A stretch of 53,398 nucleotides of DNA. Origin: a virus. Below the pieces are notes generated by a model. It saw only the letters and a program-made list of their open reading frames with translations, had not been told where the DNA came from and ran no database searches. The DNA lies in the IMG/VR virus record IMGVR_UViG_3300044639_002247, positions 1-53,398 of that record; one strand, 5' to 3'. Of this stretch, positions 20,806 to 30,096 are shown piece by piece. The position numbers and the translations under genes are program-made. Every line of letters starts with the position of its first letter. Position 1 is the stretch's first letter.

Positions 20806-22950
20806 ATGCCAGTAATTGATCCATTTTTATATATTGTACTTGCCGACGAGCCGGGGCGCAAGTATGATAAGTGGAGTCCGGTCGAAAAAACATATGACGG
20901 AACTACGAAGGATGTTATAGATCTAATTGATACAATCTTTATAGTTACCCAAGTGGCGGTTCCAGCAAGTGGTATAATTGCGCGTATTCCGTGGGAGATT
21001 CAAGAAATACCATTAAATCAAATAACGTATGAATTAGAATATAATAGTGGAATAGCAGCATTGCCGGATGATCCGATAAACGTTGGTCGCTATGACTACA
21101 CCTTTTCTGCTACATACGTTCGTACTTCAGGGCCATATAGTGGAACATATAAATGTTATTTTAGTACAAATTATAATGCGGTTATTCCGGCGGGCATACC
21201 TACTCCAAATATCGAATTAGTTAGTTTTGCTCCCGGTCCATCTCCAGATCCAGATTTTGACAATGATACTGGTTTACAATATCCTGAAGCACGCATAAAT
21301 CAATATAAGTATCTTATTATAGAGCCAGCTCCGCTGACCATTACATTTACTGATACTGAAATATCACACACTGGAAGTCCATTAAATCCAGAATATGTTA
21401 CAGTTCCCGAAAATGTACCAATAAGACTGCAATATACTGGTGATAACACACTTTCTCCCCTTGCTGCACCAATAAAAATTGGTACATATTCAGTAACTGC
21501 AATATCTCTTGATTTTAATTATAGTGGAACGCAGCAGGCAATATTTAATATTATTCCAGTATCTACTACTGCCGCAGCATCAATCGCAGCAGTAGATCAG
21601 CGGAAAATAGATATTCTTGAGGTAGAAGTATTGCCTGCACTTTATAGGTCATCCACTGGGTCATCTTCAGAAAAAATGACAGCAAAAGAGTTTGCGCAAA
21701 CTGGAGTATTGAGTATACTAGATGAAACTGATATACGTGGACTTGCTGGCGCAGCTGTTGGCGCAGCTGGAACAGTAAATGCTATTGCTGACTGTGCTAA
21801 AAATTTACCACAGAAATTAATGAAAGCCGTGGTTGCAAAGGTTGCCATGTTTCTATTAAGTTATATACCAGGCCTAGCTATTATAAACTTAATAACAAAA
21901 GTGTTAGAACTTATAGAGACTATACAGAAAATATTAGATCTTATTAAATTTATCAAAGACAACCCATTTGCATTTTTAAATATGGTACTAGAAGCAAGCG
22001 GAGCATATGCTGCGGTTGGTCAACTTGCAAATGATACGGTTGCATCACTTACAAACCAATTTCCGGCTGTTACTGGGGCAATTGGAGATGTTGGTGGCTT
22101 TGTAAAAGGTGTGGCTAATGGAGCCATAGATATTTGTAATGCACTAGATGCAGCCGGTTCTCCTATCTCCCCATACGTAAAGGCAGATAATACAAAGTCA
22201 CCAGAAGCAGTAATTGGATTTAATCCAGCAGTGTTTCGTCAACCATTAGAAGCAAAAGCAAAGTATGATCAATTTCAACTTCAAATTCGCGGATCGCTTA
22301 ATAAAGATAATGATAAACTTAATACATTGCGAAATGAAGGAGACGAAATTGGCTTATATGAATATGCTTCAATGCTTACATCTGTGCATGAGCTTGCATA
22401 CAATTACCACGACCAAGTTGCCTCTAGGGGCGGTGGAACGGGACTAATGACTGGAAATAGTCTGTCATCGAGTGGGTTGGATTCTGACTCTTTGTATGAC
22501 ATGCTTGGAGAGGCCGCCGGCACAATAGCCGCATTAACACCAGCTGGCTCAAGTTCAACAAACTCCGGCTTAAGTTCTAGCATAAATGCAGCTTCAAATG
22601 CTATTGGTGGAGTAACAGCTGGCGCTTCAGCTGTTGGAAATTTCTTAGTTGGAGGAAACATTGCTTCTTTGGCTGGACTAAAGAGTGCTTTTAATTTTGC
22701 TGTAAAAGATACTCTAACCAAAAACCCAACATGGTCATCTGAAACTATTAATGACTATAACAAACGAGTAAATGCAATAAAGGGTGACATAGAAAGTAAT
22801 GCTGACGCAATACAAAATAACCCAGCAAATCTCACATTAACACCAGCTGCTCAGATTAGTTCATCGTCTTCATCATCGCCATCTAGTTCGTCTTCATTGA
22901 CTGCAAGTTTATCCAAGTCTTCACCGCTGTTTGCCAGTATTGTAAAATAA
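20806..22950 (+). CDS. Baseplate/tail protein with Ig-like MBG-type domain, 714 aa
   Basis: Starts MPVIDPFLYIVLADEPGRKY at the ATG (20806); a TTG four codons upstream overlaps the spike gene and is not used here. Residues 165-255 (PAPLTITFTDTEISHTGSPL, IKIGTYSVTAISLDFNYSGT) look like an MBG-type Ig domain found in adhesins. The middle is helical and hydrophobic (AVVAKVAMFLLSYIPGLAII), and the C-terminus is Ser-rich (SSSSSSPSSSSSLTASLSKS). Its place between the spike and gp25 suggests a baseplate-associated structural role. I do not know a T4 counterpart. Confidence 0.65.
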   Translation: MPVIDPFLYIVLADEPGRKYDKWSPVEKTYDGTTKDVIDLIDTIFIVTQVAVPASGIIARIPWEIQEIPLNQITYELEYNSGIAALPDDPINVGRYDYTFSATYVRTSGPYSGTYKCYFSTNYNAVIPAGIPTPNIELVSFAPGPSPDPDFDNDTGLQYPEARINQYKYLIIEPAPLTITFTDTEISHTGSPLNPEYVTVPENVPIRLQYTGDNTLSPLAAPIKIGTYSVTAISLDFNYSGTQQAIFNIIPVSTTAAASIAAVDQRKIDILEVEVLPALYRSSTGSSSEKMTAKEFAQTGVLSILDETDIRGLAGAAVGAAGTVNAIADCAKNLPQKLMKAVVAKVAMFLLSYIPGLAIINLITKVLELIETIQKILDLIKFIKDNPFAFLNMVLEASGAYAAVGQLANDTVASLTNQFPAVTGAIGDVGGFVKGVANGAIDICNALDAAGSPISPYVKADNTKSPEAVIGFNPAVFRQPLEAKAKYDQFQLQIRGSLNKDNDKLNTLRNEGDEIGLYEYASMLTSVHELAYNYHDQVASRGGGTGLMTGNSLSSSGLDSDSLYDMLGEAAGTIAALTPAGSSSTNSGLSSSINAASNAIGGVTAGASAVGNFLVGGNIASLAGLKSAFNFAVKDTLTKNPTWSSETINDYNKRVNAIKGDIESNADAIQNNPANLTLTPAAQISSSSSSSPSSSSSLTASLSKSSPLFASIVK

Positions 22951-22958
22951 ATAACTTG

Positions 22959-22966
22959 TATAAATA
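22959..22966 (+). promoter_or_regulatory. T4-type late promoter (TATAAATA) for gp25-gp6
   Basis: Exact octamer followed by GAAT and the ATG of gp25 (4-bp gap), the shortest gap in the set. It begins 8 bp after the previous stop. Confidence 0.85.
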
Positions 22967-22970
22967 GAAT

Positions 22971-23402
22971 ATGAGCCGTAACTTGTCAGACTATAATGAC
23001 TCCAGGGCAACAGTTGTCGCCAGAAAAAATTTGTATTCAGATATTGATAATAGTTTTAACGTGCATCCAATTTATAATGATATATTACCAATAGTTGACA
23101 TTGACTCGATAAAACAAAGTTTAAAAAACTTATTACTAACTAATCAATATGACCGCTGTTTTCAACCAAACATATACTCTGATGTATCAGCACTATTGTT
23201 TGAAAATGCTGATATATTTTCAGAATTAGAATTAAAAGAAAAAATAGAAAACGTAATTGATATATATGAACCGCGAATAAGTAACTATGAAGTTACAGTT
23301 TCCGATGACTCTGACAGAAATGCATATAAAGTTTTTATTAAATTCGAAACATCATATGATTCATCTTCTGAAATAACAATATATTTAACTCGTATACGAT
23401 AA
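22971..23402 (+). CDS. 25: gp25 baseplate wedge protein, 143 aa
   Basis: Belongs to the gp25/GpW lysozyme-like wedge family (T4 gp25, 132 aa). It has VARKNLYSDIDNSFNVHPIY near the N-terminus, DSIKQSLKNLLLTNQYDRCF (the conserved i..si.nLl.T..gER.F region, with DR instead of ER), QPNIYSDVSALLFEN, and a closing IDIYEPRISNYEVTV. It anchors sheath polymerisation on the wedge together with gp53 and gp6. Its stop shares one base with the gp6 start (TAATG). Confidence 0.92.
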   Translation: MSRNLSDYNDSRATVVARKNLYSDIDNSFNVHPIYNDILPIVDIDSIKQSLKNLLLTNQYDRCFQPNIYSDVSALLFENADIFSELELKEKIENVIDIYEPRISNYEVTVSDDSDRNAYKVFIKFETSYDSSSEITIYLTRIR

Positions 23403-25288
23403 TGGAAATCCCTACACAATCAGTAGCAGTCACAGAATTAGATTTTGATGCCATAAAGACATCATTAATAGAATATTTTAAAACTCAAGACAGTCCGTTT
23501 AAGGATTGGGACTATACTGGCTCTGGTTTGAATATGTTAGTTGATGTGCTTTCTCATAATACCCACTATAACGCAATACTTGCACATATGGCAGTAAATG
23601 AGAGCTTTATTGATTCTGCTCAATTGCGGCAAAATGTTGTATCTGCAGCAAAATTGATTGGATATACACCACGTAGCGCATCGGCACCAAAGGCAACGGT
23701 TTCAATTGAAGTAATCCCACGCAATAATACTATAAATGAGTTTGTATTACCAGCTGGTGGGATTTTCTCTTCAAATATAAGCAGTCAAACAAACAAGGGT
23801 ACAACATACCGTTTTACTAATCTATCCGATATTATTTGTAGTAGAAATTTAAACGGAACCTTAACCGCGACAAATGTTGATATTTTTCAGGGAGAACTTG
23901 TAACAAAGAGAATTCAGATAAATTCTGCTCAAAGTAATAATGAGTATATTATAGACGACAAAAATATAGATATAAGCACATTAAATGTAGCAGTCTTTCA
24001 AAACGGACGATCAGAAATAAACGAAGTATATTATAGATTTTCTGATATAAACTCTGTTGATAGTTTGTCACCTGTTTATTTCCTATATGAAAATTATAAC
24101 GGGAACTATGTAATATCATTTGGTAATGGAGTCGTAGGTAAAAAACCCGACAACCTTAATATTTTACAGCTCACATATTTGGTTACTGCTGGCGACGGGG
24201 CAAATGGCTCAAATGTTTTTGACTATGTTAGTTATTTGCCTGATGCTCAAATTACGACTCGCCCACAACTAGTTACTATATTTTCTGCACGCGGTGGATC
24301 AACACCCGAATCAACTAGTAGTATAAAATATAACGCGCCGCTGCAATACATCTCACAAAATCGTGCTGTAACTGCGGATGACTATAAAACTTTAATACAC
24401 GGTAATTTTCCAAATGTAAAATCTATATCTGTATGGGGCGGAGAAGAAAATGACCCACCGCGATACGGAACAGTTTTTGTATCAATTAGGAAAAGTAAAG
24501 ATGTTAATACCGAGTCTGACTTTTTAACGGCTAACGAAAAGCAAGATATATTAACTTATCTACGTGATAAAAAAGTACTTTCAATATTTCCAGAAATAAT
24601 TGACCCAGACTATGTAAATATTGTGCTTGATGTGTTATTTAAGTATAATCGTAACCTCACTACTCACAGCAAGGTTGGCCTTGAAACTAAGGTTAAAGAA
24701 ACAATATCTAATTTTAATACCCAATATTTGGATTCATTTGATGGCGTGTTTCGTCATTCATTTTTAACAAAAACAATTGACGGCTCAAACCCGTCAATTT
24801 TAAACTCACATGTCAGAATTTATATTTCTAAGAGTGTATCTTTTGTTGCTGGCAATCCAGAAAAAATAACTATTAAGTATGGGGTTCCTCTTACAGTAGA
24901 CAATGATGTTGCTATTGTATATTCTAGCGGCTGGAATTATGATGGAGTAACATACTATATAGGAGACAATGAAAGCACAACATCACCCGACATTAGATCG
25001 CTATTCATATACTACTATGATTCTGATAATACACCAATTATAAAGGAAACAAATATTGGAACAATTACATTAAGTACTGGAACGGTTGAATTAAGCGCAA
25101 TACTCACTGATGAAACTACTAAAATAACTCTAGACCTTATACCTCTCTCAAATGATATTGCTCCTAAGAGAAATCAACTTATACAAATTGATACTACGCG
25201 ATTAAATGTGTATGGTGAAGTTGACACAATAGCAGTTGGAGGATCAAGCCGGGCAGTTGGATATAAAACTTTTAGTAGAGACCGATAA
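23402..25288 (+). CDS. 6: gp6 baseplate wedge protein, 628 aa
   Basis: T4 gp6 (660 aa) forms the inner baseplate ring that holds wedges together. The N-terminal part is diagnostic: TELDFDAIKTSLIEYFKTQD, FKDWDYTGSGLNMLVDVLSH, NTHYNAILAHMAVNESFIDS, AQLRQNVVSAAKLIGYTPRS. The middle has the baseplate-J-like region with YLVTAGDGANGSNVFDYV and RAVTADDYKTLIHGNFPNVK. Length is normal. Translationally coupled to gp25 through TAATG, and 2 bp from the next gene. Confidence 0.92.
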   Translation: MEIPTQSVAVTELDFDAIKTSLIEYFKTQDSPFKDWDYTGSGLNMLVDVLSHNTHYNAILAHMAVNESFIDSAQLRQNVVSAAKLIGYTPRSASAPKATVSIEVIPRNNTINEFVLPAGGIFSSNISSQTNKGTTYRFTNLSDIICSRNLNGTLTATNVDIFQGELVTKRIQINSAQSNNEYIIDDKNIDISTLNVAVFQNGRSEINEVYYRFSDINSVDSLSPVYFLYENYNGNYVISFGNGVVGKKPDNLNILQLTYLVTAGDGANGSNVFDYVSYLPDAQITTRPQLVTIFSARGGSTPESTSSIKYNAPLQYISQNRAVTADDYKTLIHGNFPNVKSISVWGGEENDPPRYGTVFVSIRKSKDVNTESDFLTANEKQDILTYLRDKKVLSIFPEIIDPDYVNIVLDVLFKYNRNLTTHSKVGLETKVKETISNFNTQYLDSFDGVFRHSFLTKTIDGSNPSILNSHVRIYISKSVSFVAGNPEKITIKYGVPLTVDNDVAIVYSSGWNYDGVTYYIGDNESTTSPDIRSLFIYYYDSDNTPIIKETNIGTITLSTGTVELSAILTDETTKITLDLIPLSNDIAPKRNQLIQIDTTRLNVYGEVDTIAVGGSSRAVGYKTFSRDR

Positions 25289-25290
25289 AT

Positions 25291-28227
25291 ATGCTCTTAA
25301 GTATAGCAAATTCTCGTCCCCGTAATATGGAGTCTATTGGGGTAGCTGGACTCTATCCGCCTTCTTTGCAAGAATCAGCAGGCTCAATTATTAATTTCAT
25401 TGAACTTTATTATGACTATTTGAATAGTACTGGTTTGCCATCAAACGAGATTGCAAATATCACACGAGATAAGGACATTGATATTGTATCAAACAAATAT
25501 TTAACAGAAATACAAAGTTTAATAGGACGAAATATACCAAACAGTCGTGTGATTGATAAAGTTACGTTGTATAGAATTATTATACAATATTATCGTACTC
25601 GCGGATCAGAAGATAGTATACATACATTTTTTAAAATTTTCTTTGACGAAATTGTAGATATATTCTATCCTCGCGAATATCTTTTTGACCTGTCTGGCGG
25701 TCGCGGCGGGTGGAAGCCACTTAATATATCTTCTCTTCGTACGACAAATACAAATCCAAATAAAGTTACATTACTGGTAAAGTCGGATTATAAAATAGGA
25801 CCATTCCCGTTATCTGATAGTGGTCCATATACAGTAACACTAAAGGCAATTAGTAAGAATATGTGGACATATGGTGGTGGTCCAAAATCTTACAACTTGC
25901 CATATGTTGAAAAAACAAATATCGCAGTCGGAACAGCACCACCAATTTATAGATGGGTTTATCGTTATGCTGATTTGTTTGAAATCTATAGCACAAATGA
26001 CACGCTGTGGCCAGACGAAGCCGCATGGGAAATAGTGTCTCGCAATATTGAGTATTCTCAACAACCGGGCGAAGGTGCGCCCGTCGAAACTAAAAATATT
26101 GATTATGGCACGCTCACTGTTACAGTAGATACGCCAGTATTTGAAGATGAATTCATCGTTGATGAGACTAAGACTGAGTTGAACCCCGGTCAATCTTTGA
26201 TTGACGAAAAGGTTCCGTCAAACTTACTCGTGACGGAGCGTTTAATAGAAAATCGCAGTGAACTTGATGAATTGGCTGATATTGAGTATTTTGGTATTAC
26301 TACTGAAGCAGAATTACAGTTAGAAGTTGAACGCGTTGCAGACCTTCGAGTAACTGCAATTGTAACAGAAGAAGCAGGTGGACTTAGATACGAGGTTAAT
26401 AATACAAATATTGAGTATTACCATACGTTTGAAGTGACAGCTTTTCCAGAATATACCGTTAAAACTGGAGACATTGTTCATTCACTTGAAGATGTCACTG
26501 ACTTAACCGATAATACTGATTTTTCTTATTCGAAAATTTATCGTTGTAGTGATTTAGACCCGATAACTTGGGTCGAAATTGATAAGAATATTAACGTTTG
26601 GAGTTACGAAGATAACAAGTCATTTGCGTCAGACTTATATAAACTACATGACGGCGAATATTGGCAAAAATATTCATATCGTATACGCTCGCAACTTCCA
26701 CAGGAAGACTGGGTAAATGACTATTTGCGATTTGTTCATCCAGCTGGATTAAAACTATTTAGTGCAATACTCTATGAATTTATTGCACGCACAGCCTGGA
26801 ACAATTTAATTGATTATTCAGTTAAAAAGCCACAGGATAGTTATCTCTGGCTAAATGAGTATGAACCTCCAGTCATAGGCTATCACACTCCTAGGTATCA
26901 ACCAGGATGGTTATCAGTTAACGAACGTCTGCTAACTATAATTCTAGAATATCTAAAGAGTCCGGGTAGTGAAGATGACTATGTGAGACTAATAACTTGT
27001 ATTATTGGTATTTTCAGTCAAAATAATAATCCACGAAATAAGACTGTATACACAGATTATCAAGGGTGGTTAAAATATCTTGATCCAAATGAACTTATAT
27101 GTGGAATAGCCGATAAGACTATTGATGAAGCAAGTTCTGCGTGGGGCGAGACGACGGGAAACATTTTTAGTAACATTTCATCCTTTGTTAGCTTTACAAT
27201 TAAAGACAAATCGTATTATCCATGGTTCTATAGCGAACTTATTCCGCTTGATTTAATATACGAAGACACTGACCCAGATTATTTTGAAGGTTTAGTTGAA
27301 TTAATTAATGCTGAAGTACAACCAAACTTTATTGTGAGTACTATAGAAAATAGGGTGCCCCTGATATATAGATACCCGCTTGAAAAACAAGATGGTGTGG
27401 ACGATTTTATAACTGAAGATGCAACAGATTCATTTATTACTGAAGGCCAAATTAATCCTCGTACAGTATCAAGTCTATTTTCAAATAAGACAATACTGGG
27501 GGAAAATGAAGTGGTGCGCTTTTATGCACTCACTAAATATATACCAGACGGCACAACTCTATATTGGAGCGTTTCAAACTCAAATGTGTCTCAGCAGTCT
27601 GGCGAGTGTGTCGTAAAAAATGGAGTAGCGGTCTTTAAGTTAGTTCCACTCTTAAGTATGTCAAGCGGGACAGACGTACAGTTTATAGCAACTATTCGTC
27701 AGGCATCTCCTGATGGGCTTATACTCGCCCACAGCGCGCCAGTTACAGTAAATGACAACCTGACTGCGCCAACATACTCGATAACCTCGGGTGTAACCAA
27801 TACAATTGAGGGCGGCGGAATTCCTTTTACAGTATCAACTACGAACGTTCCTGACAATAAGGCATTGTACTATGTGGCCTCACTTCCAAATGACTTAACG
27901 CCTTCAGTCGGTGGCTTGGTTGTAAAAAATAATAGCGCATCATTTACACTTATTGCAACCCCAGACACATTAAACACTGAAGGATCTGAACTGTTTAATG
28001 TTAAGCTTTATGCGTGCGGTACCGCTGGATTAGCTGCCGCGACTAGCGCTGACATAGAAATATTAGATGCATATAAATTATGGGATTTTTCCCCAACATC
28101 TTCAACTACTTTAAGTGGATTTACCGTTACTACATCAGACGCGTCACCTATAAAAATTGGTTGGACTGATGGCTCACTAGAACAAACGGTGAGTAGCGCC
28201 GTCGCTACTACACATACCTACTCGTAA
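25291..28227 (+). CDS. Large baseplate-wedge-associated protein in gp7 position, 978 aa
   Basis: It follows gp6 where T4 has gp7 (1032 aa), but I cannot confirm homology. The N-terminus (SAGSIINFIELYYDYLNSTG, YLTEIQSLIGRNIPNSRVID, IIIQYYRTRGSEDSIHTFFK, IFFDEIVDIFYPREYL) is a domain I recall in phage structural proteins of marine T4 relatives. The C-terminal third has two Calx-beta/Ig-like repeats (around residues 730-830 and 830-930; FTVSTTNVPDNKALYYVASL) and ends in a PKD-like module of about 48 residues (LSGFTVTTSDASPIKIGW ... HTYS). That end module is repeated as a separate gene at 49322. Confidence 0.7.
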   Translation: MLLSIANSRPRNMESIGVAGLYPPSLQESAGSIINFIELYYDYLNSTGLPSNEIANITRDKDIDIVSNKYLTEIQSLIGRNIPNSRVIDKVTLYRIIIQYYRTRGSEDSIHTFFKIFFDEIVDIFYPREYLFDLSGGRGGWKPLNISSLRTTNTNPNKVTLLVKSDYKIGPFPLSDSGPYTVTLKAISKNMWTYGGGPKSYNLPYVEKTNIAVGTAPPIYRWVYRYADLFEIYSTNDTLWPDEAAWEIVSRNIEYSQQPGEGAPVETKNIDYGTLTVTVDTPVFEDEFIVDETKTELNPGQSLIDEKVPSNLLVTERLIENRSELDELADIEYFGITTEAELQLEVERVADLRVTAIVTEEAGGLRYEVNNTNIEYYHTFEVTAFPEYTVKTGDIVHSLEDVTDLTDNTDFSYSKIYRCSDLDPITWVEIDKNINVWSYEDNKSFASDLYKLHDGEYWQKYSYRIRSQLPQEDWVNDYLRFVHPAGLKLFSAILYEFIARTAWNNLIDYSVKKPQDSYLWLNEYEPPVIGYHTPRYQPGWLSVNERLLTIILEYLKSPGSEDDYVRLITCIIGIFSQNNNPRNKTVYTDYQGWLKYLDPNELICGIADKTIDEASSAWGETTGNIFSNISSFVSFTIKDKSYYPWFYSELIPLDLIYEDTDPDYFEGLVELINAEVQPNFIVSTIENRVPLIYRYPLEKQDGVDDFITEDATDSFITEGQINPRTVSSLFSNKTILGENEVVRFYALTKYIPDGTTLYWSVSNSNVSQQSGECVVKNGVAVFKLVPLLSMSSGTDVQFIATIRQASPDGLILAHSAPVTVNDNLTAPTYSITSGVTNTIEGGGIPFTVSTTNVPDNKALYYVASLPNDLTPSVGGLVVKNNSASFTLIATPDTLNTEGSELFNVKLYACGTAGLAAATSADIEILDAYKLWDFSPTSSTTLSGFTVTTSDASPIKIGWTDGSLEQTVSSAVATTHTYS

Positions 28228-28233
28228 CCGCAT

Positions 28234-28241
28234 TATAAATA
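28234..28241 (+). promoter_or_regulatory. T4-type late promoter (TATAAATA) for the first fibre gene
   Basis: Exact octamer followed by ATAGTAT and the ATG at 28249 (7-bp gap). Located in the 21-bp space after the previous stop. Confidence 0.83.
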
Positions 28242-28248
28242 ATAGTAT

Positions 28249-30093
28249 ATGTCAGACATAAAATTTTCACAACTCACGCAAATAACAAACGCGTCACCAT
28301 TAGATCTCGTGCCAATAATCGACGTCTCTAATCCGCTTATGTCAGAGAACGGAAGCAATGCCATTGTTAGTGTTGGCGACCTCGCGTCTTCGTTTTTTAA
28401 TGGTCTTGGAAATGGATCAATAAGTAGCGCACAAATACAGACGAGTCCAGAATTCTTTGGCAACGTAAAGTTACCAATCACCACATCTATTGGGCCAATA
28501 ACTGGAACTGAGATTGGTTTCTTAACTGGTTTGCGTAATAACATACAATATCAGTTTGACAACCTAGTTTATTATGGCACAACAATTTTTGGACCAGGAA
28601 CAACTAGTGCTGCGCCACTTAAAATTCTAGCTGGTACAAATACAATAACACCAAGTCCTGGAAATATTGAGTTTGATGGCACAAGTCTGTATTATACAAA
28701 CAATAATCCAACCCCAGCACGTCAGACGCTTGCGACCACAACCTATGTAGATAGTATAATAGACGGCGCGCCCGGGGTTTTAAACACACTTAATGAATTG
28801 GCGTTTGCTCTTAATGATGATGCAAACTATGCAACAACTATTACTACAGCGTTATCTGGTAAAGAGCCGGCAATAACAGCTGGAACGACTGCTCAATATT
28901 GGCGTGGTGATAAAACGTGGCAGACTTTAAATAAAGCAAGTGTTGATTTGAGCAATGTTACCAATGAAAGCAAGGCTACAATGTTTAGTAACCCCACTTT
29001 CTCTGGAACAACAACACTGCCAGCCGGAACAACTACAGTTGCACCATTAAAATTAACGGCTGGAACAAATTTAACTTCTCCAGTTGCTGGTAGTGTTGAA
29101 TTTGATGGCACTGAAATATACATTACAAATTCAGTTGGCTCTAGAAAAACATTAACCTACACAGATCACACCCATACTACTGCAACAATAAGTGTAGCTG
29201 GGTTTATGTCAGCGGCTGATAAGGTTAGGCTTGACGGAATAGCAGCTGGTGCTGAAGTAAATGTTCAAGCTGATTGGAACGCGTCATCTGGTGATGCTGC
29301 AATCTTAAATAAACCCGATAATGCAACAATAAGTGTAGCTGGGTTTATGTCAGCGACTGATAAAAGTCGTTTAGACGACGCTTCTGGCGTTAATGGATTG
29401 GTTAAGTGTAATGGCTCGGGAGACTTTTCAGTTGCGTCTGCTGGCACAGACTATGCAGCTACTTCACATACGCATGGCAGCATAACCAATGATGGTAAAC
29501 TTGGAACGACAACCAATTTGCCACTTATAACTACCACGGGTGGTACAATATCTACTGGATCATTTGGAACTGCAGCAAACACATTTTGTGCTGGAAATGA
29601 CACTCGATTAAGTGATGCTCGTACTCCTGCTTCACATACGCATGGCAGCATAACCAATGATGGTAAACTTGGAACGACAACCAATTTGCCACTTATAACT
29701 ACCACGGGTGGTACAATATCTACTGGATCATTTGGCACAACTGCCAATACATTTTGCGCTGGAAATGACACTCGTATTGATAATTTGCATACTGTCGTTA
29801 ATACTTCAGCGGCAACACTCACTATAACTGAAGCGGATAACAATGAATATATACGTTGCTCTGCAGCAGGCGGAACTGCAATAACATTAAATGGAGCTGG
29901 AGCATGGACAGACGGTATGACGGTAACAGTTCGACGAGTTGGAGGAACGTCACCTGCAGGTGCATTAACATTAACTACTTCAAACGCAACAATAAATGAT
30001 AATGATATTGCAAATATTTTAGCTGGAGACACGTTTGCACTAAAATGCGTTGACATTAGCAGTCCTACAAATAAGGTATTTGATTTTATTTAA
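28249..30093 (+). CDS. Modular tail fibre protein, 614 aa
   Basis: The N-terminus IKFSQLTQITNASPLDLVPI followed by IDVSNPL is a virion-anchor pattern shared with the fibres at 31316 and 32702. The body has typical fibre repeats (TISVAGFMSAADKVRLDGIA, twice) and a 56-residue duplication containing SHTHGSITNDGKLGTTTNLP. The C-terminus (LTITEADNNEYIRCSAAGGT, VTVRRVGGTSPAGALTL) looks like a small beta-structured tip domain of the kind seen at fibre ends. It probably binds host surface glycans or another fibre segment. First of three fibre genes with their own or shared late promoters. Confidence 0.8.
   Translation: MSDIKFSQLTQITNASPLDLVPIIDVSNPLMSENGSNAIVSVGDLASSFFNGLGNGSISSAQIQTSPEFFGNVKLPITTSIGPITGTEIGFLTGLRNNIQYQFDNLVYYGTTIFGPGTTSAAPLKILAGTNTITPSPGNIEFDGTSLYYTNNNPTPARQTLATTTYVDSIIDGAPGVLNTLNELAFALNDDANYATTITTALSGKEPAITAGTTAQYWRGDKTWQTLNKASVDLSNVTNESKATMFSNPTFSGTTTLPAGTTTVAPLKLTAGTNLTSPVAGSVEFDGTEIYITNSVGSRKTLTYTDHTHTTATISVAGFMSAADKVRLDGIAAGAEVNVQADWNASSGDAAILNKPDNATISVAGFMSATDKSRLDDASGVNGLVKCNGSGDFSVASAGTDYAATSHTHGSITNDGKLGTTTNLPLITTTGGTISTGSFGTAANTFCAGNDTRLSDARTPASHTHGSITNDGKLGTTTNLPLITTTGGTISTGSFGTTANTFCAGNDTRIDNLHTVVNTSAATLTITEADNNEYIRCSAAGGTAITLNGAGAWTDGMTVTVRRVGGTSPAGALTLTTSNATINDNDIANILAGDTFALKCVDISSPTNKVFDFI
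29462..29735 (+). repeat. Exact 106-bp direct repeat inside a fibre gene
   Basis: The segment 29462-29567 recurs without a mismatch at 29630-29735 (period 168 bp, 56 codons). It encodes HTHGSITNDGKLGTTTNLPL. Perfect identity at silent sites indicates a recent duplication or ongoing homogenisation. Confidence 0.9.
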
Positions 30094-30096
30094 TAT

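Noticed and set aside
25284-25291. GATAAATA before the 25291 gene as a late promoter
   Set aside because: It overlaps the start codon itself, so a transcript would begin inside the gene. The gene follows gp6 by 2 bp and is read from the 22959 promoter.
29451-30056. 201-residue open frame on the minus strand in the fibre gene
   Set aside because: Antisense of a repetitive Thr/Gly/Ala-rich fibre; such codon use removes stops on the other strand. The same holds for the 158-residue frame at 34093-34569.
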